A DNA stretch of 64,000 nt. It comes from Gerris lacustris (lineage: Eukaryota; Arthropoda; Insecta; Hemiptera; Gerridae). Below the pieces are notes generated by a model. It did not search any database and had not been told where the DNA came from. It saw only the letters and a list, made by a program, of their open reading frames with translations. Positions 21,346 to 30,973 of this stretch are shown here, in pieces (position 1 is the first letter of the stretch; each line of letters starts with the position of its first letter). Where the stretch lies: NCBI GenBank assembly GCA_951217055.1, contig OX578286.1, positions 37,232,345 through 37,296,344 of the forward strand, read 5' to 3'. Made by a program: the position numbers and the translations under genes.

Positions 21346-24300
21346 ATGTCTGCAGACGAGGAATTTAAGTGCGTCGATGAAACTTCTGCCATAATCTACA
21401 GCTCTGCTTCTTCAACTCACTCTCCAGGTGATAATAAGAGCTATAGAAATTAATTTACTATAATTAAGAATAGTGCAGGTTTGCCAGACTCATTAATCGC
21501 CGACAGAGCAGGGCGAGAGACACCCCCCGAGGGGTTCTCTTCCCCCACTCTTTGTTGTGGGTTCGATCCGTGTCATGAGATGTGATTTGTATCTATGGTT
21601 CGAGGACAGAGCAGGACGAGGGACACCCCCTGAGGGGTTCTCTACCTGCGCACTTTAACACATGCTTACAGAGCTCACCAATGACCCCACCATACCCGCT
21701 TCGGCGATACAATGTACAGGTTTGATGTGGGAAGTGGCTGGACTCTGCACCACAGGGTTAGTAAAATGGGCCCAATGTGGCCTGATTGCTAGGTTCCAAC
21801 AAGTGGTTCATCCTACCCGTCTAACCATTACTACTACTGCCAGACCCATTTGGGACGAACTATACTTCGCCTGTCAAGGATGCAATGGATGTAGACCATT
21901 ATATTGAACGTGTTTCTTCTTTTATTATGAAGTCTCAATGTTTTTATGAACTGTCTAGTTATCTTTAAAAATAGTGCATAGAATAATTGTGTTTCGTGTT
22001 GTTACAGGAGGTTTAAAGTCGGAATCTAAGCCGAGTTTGAAGTCCATTAAAACTGAAGTTACTTCAGCTGCTACGGAACAAGTAGAGGGACGTCCAATTA
22101 GCCCTCCAGGTAACTAACTTACTTTAGCCATCTTAATTTTTCTCTCTTTGTGAAAATAGCAGTATCTTCCCCTTTCATGATATCATTTATTTCTCTGTGT
22201 ATAATTACACCCTTTTCTTAATAGTTAATTAGACTAAGTGATATTGTAAGTTACTTTAACATACAGTAAGTGTGATGTGACTTGTTCCCAAAGTTTTGAT
22301 TTGACTAGATATCCCTTCTGTCTTAATGGTTTTTTAGACAAAGAAGTTATTTATAAGTAGCCGTCAAATATAGGTTGGGTAATCAAGTAAATTAGAACTG
22401 GTCCTGCTCATGTTCTTTTTGACATTTTTATGTTTTAGCTATGGCACATTAACCTCGAAAAGCATTACGTTACACAAATGGGGAAGATATAGAATCAAGG
22501 TTTTAGGAAGGTATAGGAGGTGTTCAATCGAGTCTGTCCGCTCTTGGTAGGGATAGTGTCTCCCACTACCGCGCTTGGTACCGCTGTTGCTAGGGCGTCC
22601 CCTCCCCAAGCAATTCTAAAACCCTGTACACTGTACTAGGAGAATAGAAAAAGGTTGGAGCTAACTGCACTCGTTGCAGCTGCTAGCTGCTCAGAGGTCG
22701 GCTGAGTTATGATTGCAGTTTAATACTCTACTAACCCCCCCCCCCCCCCCCCCCCCTCACCTACAACTTTTTTTTTATTAAATTTGACTGAAGTAGTCTC
22801 CACTCCAGCATAGTAAGTCTGGTTTCCTGCTAGTGCCCTGTGTAAAAGGAGACCTCCAAAGTAAATATTTTCATTCACAGCTTCAATATTAAATCCTCCT
22901 TATTCTATATTGTCCTGTACATCTTGCATTCTTCTTCCTCTTTCTTTACTGAAATTTATCACAGTCAAAACGGGAACTATTCTTTCAAAATTAAATTTGA
23001 TGGACATTTCGTGATGTTTATTTATACTGAGGTAAACAGGTGAAGGTAGTTACCTGAAAACAAACTCTATTATTAGTTCAATTAGTCAGTATATTACTAT
23101 AAATAAATATATATGTCTGTCATAAACCATAAATGTCATCTGCACAAGTCTCACCAGTTTCTTTGGTGCCCTTAGCTCCATCAAGCCATACAGCAATACT
23201 TCTCTGTCAACCCTGTCGAAGGCTTGACAAAAGTCTACAAAAAATATATTATTATGTAGATCATTGCTCCAACATCATTCACTTTCCATTTTTGGTATAT
23301 ACATATTTATGTTTTCTTTACCTGCACCTACAGGTAACACACTAATATATTCTCTGAGGCTTGTTACCTAAAGCTTGTTAGATATATTCTTTTTTTACTT
23401 ATAGATTGTTAATAAATATCTTATTCTGGTTATGTTATAGGTAAAACCAAAGATGGCAAGGCATGGTTTGTAAAAACTGAACCTGCTTCACCTCAAACAA
23501 CAGAAGTTGACCAGGATCCAGGTAACTCTAATTCTGTATTATGTCTGTTTGGTCTTTTATGTTAAAATCTTCATGCTTTTATTAACTGCTTTGTTACAAC
23601 AGGTTCACATGTAGAACATGAGTTGAGTCTAAAGAAGATTATTAAAACAAAAGTAACTTCCCCTGCCAGGGATTCTCAAAATGAAGGAGGAAAGCTTGAT
23701 GAGGAAAGTCCACCAGGTAACCCTCTAACATTAATTTCTATGGCTACGCACCTTGCAGCTTAGTGCTTAGACCTCGTTATGGTTGATTTTTTATACTTAG
23801 AATATACTGTTTTCCGTTATATTGCTTAATTTCAAAAGTACATCTGAATTCTAATGTCAGTGTTGACAATTTCATTTCAAATAAAGGAAATTGATCTAGT
23901 CTCTCTCAAAATCTTTGTCAAGAGATTCAGCTGTCTATCTACTGTCTCTCTGTTACAACAGCAAATCAAAAAATGTAACGTTTTACTCAAATTTATTTTC
24001 ACTCACGATATTACAACTATTATAATCTTTATGTAAACTATTGACTTCAAAACAACTATAAACTATCCTTCCTTCGTTTGTCTTCGTAAAAGAAGTTTCT
24101 TGGCTTCTCTTATTAACTATGAAACCGGACTGCGAAACAAAAACAAACTATATAAAATAATAATAACAAAATCCGTAACTATGGAGACAATAATTAATGA
24201 CATTTATCACGGCAGCCACAACTTCATCTAAAAATATCAAGGGTAGTGACGTAATCAGAAATAGCATAAAATAGTTTGCTTTTTTAAAACAGGCTTTTTT

Positions 24301-25700
24301 TATCAAATAAAAAGGAGAATATAATTGTTTAACAGCCACAGCACAAATGTCCCAGGCTTACTTTTTTAGTGACTTGTGCATGTACTGTAATCTCTCTCAG
24401 TACTGTGTCTATTAACTAAAATAATTGTTTGGCGATAGAGTGCACTATATATATGCAGGTGTAAGGAAGGTAGCTGCGAGTTTGGAGGGTGCGGGACTGG
24501 AGTTTGTATGCAGAAAGGAGTGGACCTCAGTCGACTAAGGCACTTACAGTAAACCTGGTAGTGGAACATGGTTCAAAAACCCAGCTGGCTCTACCCTACA
24601 GAGAAATCTTTGCCTCACAAAATAACCTCACTTACCTGACAGTGGTCATTGTTGTTTACAAGTTTTGCTAATTTTACTGCCAGCAATTATCAGAAACAAA
24701 CAATGTAAAAGATTGTATTATAATTATATTTGTTCTTAATTAATTGTATTTTTTACAATAAATGTTATTAAACTTGTGTTGTTTTTTAGGTCCGGCTAAT
24801 ATTCAGGCGACTGAAAGTGACCAGAGCTCTCCCTGTCCACAAACTGCACAACTACAGACTGATCTGCAGAACCATGTCCACTCTGTAGACAAGAAAGTGG
24901 AAGCGACTCAGATTCCTCCCTGTGAGCCTAAAACACATGCTGACATGGTACATAATAATACTAGGGCATTTCAGTGCCCTCAGTGCGATTACAAAGCAAA
25001 AAGAAAGGGTCATCTAAAAGACCACATTGATTCTGTACATAAGGAAGAAAGGGCATTTCAGTGCCCTCAATGTGAGTATAAAGCAAAAAGAAAGGTTAAT
25101 CTAAAAGATCATATCGATGGTGTACATAAGGATATAAGGGCATTTCAGTGCCCTCATTGCGAATACAAAGCAAAAAGAAAGGTTAATCTAAAAGATCATA
25201 TAAATGCTATACATAAGGATATAAGGGCATTTCAGTGCCCTCACTGCGAATACAAGGCAAAAAGAAAGGTTAATCTAATAGATCACGTTGCTGCTGTACA
25301 TAAAGAAATAAGGGCATTTCAGTGTCCTCACTGCGAATACAAATCTAACTGGAAGGGTACTCTGAAAAGACATATTGATGGAGTGCATAAGGAAGCTAGA
25401 GCATTTCAGTGCCCTCATTGCGAATACAAAACTAACGTGAAGGATACTCTGAACAGACATATCGATGGCGTACATAAAGAAATAAAGTCATTTCAGTGCC
25501 CTAACTGCGAATACAAAACTAACTGGGCGAGTACTCTGAAGAAACATATTGCCACGGTACATAGTGAAATAAGAGCATTTCAGTGCCCAGAATGTGAATA
25601 CAAAACCAACTGGAAGGGTACTCTAAAAAGACACGTTGATGCTGTACATAAGAAAATATGGGCATTTGAGTGCGTCCAATGTGAATACAAACCAACTTAA
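21346..25700 (+). CDS. C2H2 zinc-finger protein ZNF-A with SUMO-motif exons; C-terminus truncated by a frameshift
   Basis: Five exons join to 1290 nt (429 aa): 21346-21427, 22008-22109, 23441-23521, 23603-23716, 24790-25700. Every junction is phase 1 and splits a Gly codon. The N-terminus MSADEEFKCVDET is acidic. Exon 2 carries IKTE (K42), exon 3 VKTE (K73), both Psi-K-x-E SUMO consensus sites; exon 4 carries the altered IKTK (K103). From about residue 186, eight C2H2 fingers of the form C-x2-C-x12-H-x4-H follow, linked by short K/E-I-R-A-F segments. A ninth stops at EYKPT. One missing A near 25690 shifts the frame; the old frame continues at about 25702-25790 with two more finger remnants. 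Likely a nuclear DNA-binding factor; targets unknown. Paralogue of ZNF-B. Confidence 0.88.
21495..21837 (+). mobile_element. family A SINE, copy 2 (5'-truncated), in ZNF-A intron 1
   Basis: Starts inside the body (GCCGACAGAGCAGGGCGAGA) and so lacks the tRNA-like head. The 3' end is an ACT simple repeat. Flanked by a 13-bp duplication with one mismatch, TGCCAGACTCATT (21482-21494) and TGCCAGACCCATT (21838-21850). ZNF-B intron 1 lacks it, so it arrived after the duplication or was lost there. Confidence 0.82.
23136..23250 (-). pseudogene. non-LTR retrotransposon reverse-transcriptase fragment in ZNF-A intron 2
   Basis: The minus strand reads a 35-40 residue piece with VDFCQAFDRVDREVLL, then GLMELRAPKKLVRLVQM. 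This matches the conserved RT block (VDFxxAFDxVxR...L...GxPxKLVRLI) of jockey/CR1-like LINEs. No longer ORF remains around it. The same fragment is at 34165-34270 in ZNF-B. Confidence 0.82.
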
Positions 25701-26060
25701 AGGGTAATCTAAAAATTCATATTGATTCTGTGTCTGAGAAAATAAGGGCTTACAAGTGCCCTCACTGTGAGTGGAATACCATAAGGAAAGTCCGGCCATT
25801 TTGGCGTATTTTTTTTATTTGCTTTACTGAAAATTATTGGGTTATACCTCGGTTTTTGGAAATGTCTACAGGAAGAATAATGTCTACTTGGGGTAATGCT
25901 TGTAAAGGTTTCTATTTTTGTACCAAAACAGGAATTCTTAAAACTAGAAATATGGTATCTGTTATTGATCCTGGAGTTGCAGAAAAAACAGTTTTTTCAT
26001 TTAAAATAACAAAAAAAAAATCTAATGATAGGTATCCATATACAATTTTAATTGAATAAA
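25701..26060 (+). pseudogene. out-of-frame zinc-finger tail of ZNF-A and unrecognised downstream sequence
   Basis: After the ZNF-A stop the former frame runs on in +1: NLKIHIDSVSEKIRAYK, then CPHCEWNTIRK. In the first of these the second zinc-binding His is already Ser (HIDSVS for HxxxxH), so the tail was decaying. From about 25795 the reading frame (to 26059) shows no zinc-finger pattern and I do not recognise it. An AATAAA at 26055-26060 could serve as polyadenylation signal. Confidence 0.6.
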
Positions 26061-26877
26061 TGCTTCGTTATATTCGCATACTTTTTTTTTCTTTTGGTTA
26101 TATACGCGAATGGATTTTATAAATAAATACAAAAAATAATAATTAAAAAAAGTAAAAACTTTATTACCTAACTATTATATGATTTTGAAGAGCATTTTTG
26201 AAATATTGTATTATTATGGTGTTAAGTGTATGATATTGAAAGCAAAATTTGTAAGACTATCAACATTTCAAAGATATGCAATTTTTCTTCTAGACGCCTC
26301 TTTTGAACAAGGTATTTATTGGAATTTTATCGCTGTAAAAATATTTAAATTAAATTGTATATTTAATTTTGTTAAATAAAGTATTTTTTGTTGATTATTA
26401 GGTTTATTTATTTATCATTATAATTTTCTATCCTCAGTTTTTTTGTCATAAACAAATAAATATTTGTTCCTGCTTACTTTAATTATTTTTCATAGTTTGA
26501 GTTTAGTATATTTTTAACACCAAGCTGATTATAGGTGTTCCAACCATTCTTACCAGAGAACAGAAAAATACCCGTAAACGAAATAATAGCATTCCGTACT
26601 CGTTAGTGTATTAAGGGAGTAGATTATGTATTGATTAATTGAAGGGACACTTTTTACTACTGTAGGACCTTCTTGGTGGTCTTTGTCTCTGAGCCTAATG
26701 GTGACCAATGACCATAGGAGAACCTGTGGACCTATTATGGCAGGATAAAAGCTGGACAAAAGGATATCCCGGGGATCTCTTTTAGATCAGTTATGCTATT
26801 TTGGAAATTCATATTTGCTTCTGGTTACTTTTACTTATTTCTACTAGTTTGAGTATAGCAGATTTCTAACACTATTA

Positions 26878-27720
26878 GCCTAGTTCGTCAAGTAGGCTGC
26901 TTTTTGTGCTGATATTAGCTTTTGAGTATTAATAGATGCTTCACCAGTAAGCAACTCTGAATAATTCTTAACCAGTCGAAATGATGCTTCAATAAGATAA
27001 AAGTGAACAATAATCTATTTGTGTAGTATGCTTTACCGCTTGTAACTACCCTAAATGTTCTTAAAAGTTTGAACAACTAGGATTTGAGGGTTTTGTACAA
27101 TGCTCTCATCTGAACTCTGAACCTCTTTAAGCTCTTTGGCCTAGTCCATTGGACTGCTTTTTGTGCTGCTACTAGCATGTGAGTATCAAGATGTGTCACC
27201 ACATAGCAATTCTGGACAATCCTTTACCAGTCGAAATGATGCTTCGATAACATACAAGAGTACAATGATATAATAATCTATTTGTATCGTGTGGTTGTCT
27301 GCTTGTAAGCACTACATGCTTTCTCAAAGTAGTAAGGTCCCAGTACTACACAGGTAGGACGAATCACTTGTTCGAACTTAGCAATTAGGCTATCACTTGG
27401 GCCCTTTTTACTATACCCGTGTTAGAGAGTTCCAGCCACTTCACACATCATACCTCTGTACATTGTACCACCGAAGCGAGTATGACGTCATCAATAGTGA
27501 GCCATATATAAATCAGAGTGTCACAGCGAGGAATCGAACCCACGATCTCGTACCGCTCATGATTCAGTGATGGGCGAGCAGACGTGGTAAGTAATTTAAC
27601 CCACTCGGCCACGCAGGCTCTCCACCTTTCTCAAAGTTTGAGTTACTTTTTGTAGTGATTTTAGGGTTTTGCACAATGCTCTCTCAACCCCTTTGGACTC
27701 TTCGGCCTATGTGTTATGAA
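26878..27720. repeat. two-copy direct repeat, unit about 260 bp, second unit split by a SINE
   Basis: Unit 1 (about 26878-27137) and unit 2 (about 27138-27330 plus 27638-27720) share GGACTGCTTTTTGTGCTG-like text, ACCAGTCGAAATGATGCTTC, AATAATCTATTTGT and a TTGCACAATGCTCTC-type end. Confidence 0.7.
27331..27626 (-). mobile_element. family A SINE, copy 3
   Basis: Minus-strand copy with head GGAGAGCCTGCGTGGCCGAG and B-box-like GGTTCGATTCC, ending in the common 3' part. Perfect 11-bp target duplication TTTCTCAAAGT (27320-27330, 27627-27637). About 160 bp shorter than copy 1, lacking its internal duplicated body. Confidence 0.85.
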
Positions 27721-28529
27721 ACTGAATGAGCTAGATGTTCTTATTCTGTAATATTATATAATTAAGTTGCCAAGTATGAGTTTTATGTTTATTCGATTAG
27801 TTAGCGGACAGTTATATCAGGAAACTCTAGAATGTACATTCTTAGTACACACAAAGGGTCCATACACAATTTTAAAAAAAGGACAAGTTCATTAACCTGA
27901 ATTTTTAGCCCAACCTTTTTAAGATGGCGGTCATTTAAAAGTTTGTATTCGCTATAACTTTAAAGCCTCCCCCAGATAGGAGAATACGCAACTAGCAGAG
28001 CAAGAGCATTGAACTCTGCAGAGAAAGAATTTTTAAGATATGGAGGAGAAGGGGCCATTTCTTACAAAGTATTTGACTTACGAAAAATTCCTTAAACATT
28101 TTTTTTTTTTTTTTACAAGAATAACTGATTTTTAAAGAATTTCTGGTTGATTTATAAAAATAATAGGGGGGGGGGGGGGGGGGGGGGAGTGACGAAAAAC
28201 GCAATAAGAATATAATATGCTGCAAAGATGAATTGGTACAAAAACGAAACCAATTATATATTTATTATTAGGGCGTCCTCTCCTTTACGGTAAAACTGTA
28301 GTTATCAAGCCTCTTAGGAGAGAAGGGTTAGAAAATTGGGGGGGGGGGGGGGGGGGGGGGGGGCTCACTCGAATGTACTGTTTAGATAAAGGAATATCAT
28401 CTCTAAAATGTATTAATTATATTCATTTAACTCTCCAAGAAGAATTTCCGTTAAAAAATTCTTCCTTTATAGTTTAAATCACTATCGCTTAAAATATTGA
28501 ATGAAAGGAAGGACATATTTGAGTTTTGG

Positions 28530-29412
28530 CTAAACTGATAATTTAATTTAGTAATTTTTTTTATTTATCGTTTGGCTACTACTGAAACTGAATTTGTTGT
28601 GTTGTTTTGTTGTTTTTTAATTTTCGTGTGATATTATTTTACATGAGTAAATATAGAGAAAGAGGAATATTTGGCTAGCACATTTCCATTATACTGAAAG
28701 AGTTTTTACTAGGTTACCCTACTTTACCTCTTTTTGTATTACTTACTATTTTACGTCTGTTATCTAATAAGCAAAGTTGGAGAGGACTGTAGCGCAGTAA
28801 ATCAGTCAATAGTTTATTTATTGCCTTTATCTATAGCTCTGCTTCTTATGGTAAGAAATGTACATATTACCAAAGTTGTAGTGCAGTAAATCAGCCAAAA
28901 GTTTATTTATTGCCTTTATCTATAGCTCCGCTTCTTATGGTAAGAAATGTACATATTACCAAAGTTGTAGTGCAGTAAATCAGCTAATAGTTTATTTATT
29001 GCCTTTATCTATACCTCTGCTTCTTATGGTAAGAAATGTACATATTACCAAAGTTGTAGTGCAGTAAATCAGCCAATAGTTTATTTATGCCTTTATCTAT
29101 AGCTCTGCTTCTTATGGTAAGAAATGTACATATTACCAAAGTTGTAGTGCAGTAAATCAGCCAATAGTTTATTTATTGCCTTTATCTATAGCTTTGCTTC
29201 TTATGGTAAGAAATGTACATATTACCAAAGTTGTAGTGCAGTAAATCAGCCAATAGTTTATTTATGCCTTTATCTATAGCTCTGCTTCTTATGGTAAGAA
29301 ATGTACATATTACCTAAGTTGTAGTGCAGTAAATCAGCCAAAAGTTTATTTATTGCCTTTATCTATAGCTCTGCTTCTTATGGTAAGAAATGTACATATT
29401 ACCAAAGTTGTA
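28530..29412 (+). pseudogene. third, decayed copy of the ZNF 5' end
   Basis: 28530-28790 matches the DNA upstream of ZNF-A and ZNF-B (ACTGATAATTTAATTTAGT, TTACTATTTTACGTCTGTTA, CAGTCAATAGTT). It then jumps to TTGCCTTTATCTATAGCTCTGCTTCTT, the 3' half of exon 1; the ATG and the acidic MSEDEEF part are missing. From there the sequence becomes a minisatellite. No downstream ZNF exon follows before ZNF-B. Confidence 0.72.
28785..29412 (+). repeat. 89-bp minisatellite derived from ZNF exon 1 and its leader, 7 copies
   Basis: Unit: AGTTGTAGTGCAGTAAATCA, GCCAATAGTTTATTTATTGC, CTTTATCTATAGCTCTGCTT, CTTATGGTAAGAAATGTACA, TATTACCAA. Copies differ by few bases, mostly an 85 or 89-bp length switch (TTATTGCC or TTATGCC). 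TATGGTAAGAAA resembles a splice donor. Confidence 0.9.
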
Positions 29413-29431
29413 GTATTTGAGAATTTGGTAA

Positions 29432-29625
29432 ATATCGGCAATAGCGTACCCCTTCTCACTCCAACGTATTTTTTGACAAAGGGATATCAACTCTTCTATG
29501 AACAAACCATAGATATATAATTATTATATACATATATTATTATATACGAATGGAAGGGATGAATTGATATATCGAAGCCAATGTACGACTTCGAAAGACA
29601 TCGATTACACGGAAGGGGTACACTA
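29432..29625. mobile_element. short inverted-repeat element
   Basis: Left ATCGGCAATAGCGTACCCCT and right GGGGTACACTATTGCCGAAT are inverted repeats about 20-22 bp long around a 150-bp AT-rich interior. Target duplication not clear; class not assigned. Confidence 0.55.
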
Positions 29626-29639
29626 TTGCCGAATTTAGC

Positions 29640-30800
29640 CGAGAATTTTATGGATAAACGTCCAAAAATGGTGTCTTTTAATGTTTTTCGTGAATATCTC
29701 GTAAACGAAACCTTTCTGGATCCATTTTTATAGGAACGTTTTTGTTCAGCGTCAAATTTCCTATAAGAAACTCTAAGTGCTGTGGTTTGGGGACACTATT
29801 TTTGGTTTTTGTACAAGAATTTGTTGAGATCCTGTCAGAATAATTTTACACCTGGTAACATTCAATCCACCATAATTCAAAAACTAGTCCGTTGATCTTA
29901 AACTTTAACCCTAGAACACTACCTGTTCATCGAAGTGACGTATTGAATTGATAAAAATGGCTGCCAGTCGCCCCCACTACGTCCAATGGTTCCCAACGTC
30001 TCTGTATGCCTACTCTGTTTAATATTTTTTATAATAATAATTTTTTTAACGCTTAGTTGTAAGAAATTTGACTGAAACAGACGAAAACATTACTGTGAAT
30101 AGATGTTACCTGATAGAAAATTGTGTTCCTCTTCTTATTATCACAGAAATATGTACCTACTTTTTTTTAAAGAAATGTTCATGAATCGCCTATATATTTA
30201 TAATAAACCAAACTAATAATGAATTTTTAAGTAACTTACTATATTTTGAGACTAAAACATAGTTTAATTTAAAACAGATCCAATGATAGTCACAGTGACG
30301 TATCGGTAGTAACAACATACTAATATTTAACGGTAGTATTCTAGGGTTAATTATACCATTCGAAAGCTTATGAAAAGCAAAAGTTCTGAATTTGCCACTC
30401 TTCTAACATCCCTCAATTAAGAGTAGAATGCTCTGGAATTTCTTGGTCAATTGTGAAACAATTGAATTTTTTAAATGTAACAAGACTTAAATGATGTTTA
30501 GCAGCCGATAATTTGAAAATCAATGAGTGATTCTGAAAGGTTTTTTATGGGCTTTAAAATTGCATTTTAGCCCAATTATCTGTCATTTAATTTTTGAGAT
30601 ATTAATGCATTTTTCTGGAAATTTTCGAGATCACTCTAAAAATAGAAATAAATTGATATCTCGAGAACTATTGAGAAATGGGCATATGTTTACTCAACAT
30701 TTTTTGTTGCATTTGACCCATAGAATCCACCCGTTTTGTTATGACATTTTATCGTGGGTCACCCTGTGTAAGCAAGGAGCAACATATCGTAAATAGATAG
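29640..30800. repeat. unclassified repeat-like DNA upstream of ZNF-B, host of a piggyBac-like MITE
   Basis: Phrases such as AATATCTCGTAAACG, AAAAACTAGTCCGTTGATC and ATATCTCGAGAACTATTGAG, and the end GGGTCACCCTGTGTAAGC, have the look of non-coding interiors of degenerate insect transposons. No ORF of known type. The 30527-30796 ORF is not convincing. Confidence 0.35.
29909..30346. mobile_element. piggyBac-like MITE
   Basis: Flanked on both sides by TTAA (29905-29908, 30347-30350), with terminal inverted repeats CCCTAGAACACTACC and GGTAGTATTCTAGGG; piggyBac elements use TTAA targets and CCCTAGAA-type ends. 438 bp, no transposase. Removing it joins the flanks into continuous sequence around a single TTAA. 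Confidence 0.9.
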
Positions 30801-30973
30801 GAATTACATATGTATATATTATAACCTTTTTATTACCTGGTATTGTGCCTTCAGTTATCTATTTTACCTTTTTTTCTTACTTAGTAATTTGTCTGTTTTC
30901 TCTAATCACAGTTGGAGTGGATTGTTATGCAGTAATTCAGTCAATAGTTATTTTATATAACTTTATTATAGAG

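Larger units (their letters stand above)
26061..28529. other. intergenic region between ZNF-A and the third decayed copy
   Basis: No gene is supported. 26375-26460 resembles 40715-40800 after ZNF-B (TTTATTTATTTATCA then CCTCAGTTT and TGTCATAA), marking the 3' edge of the duplicated unit. It also holds a two-unit direct repeat (26878-27720), a family A SINE and two long G runs (28166-28187, 28338-28363). Confidence 0.5.

Noticed and set aside
24480..24600. tRNA-like words (CAGTCGACTAAGGCAC ... TGGTTCAAAAACC) in ZNF-A intron 4
   Set aside because: Boxes are degenerate and no target duplication or second copy was found in the window.
25730..26059. 109-codon ORF as a separate gene
   Set aside because: Its start is the out-of-frame zinc-finger tail of ZNF-A; the rest is unrecognised and there is no promoter or splice context.
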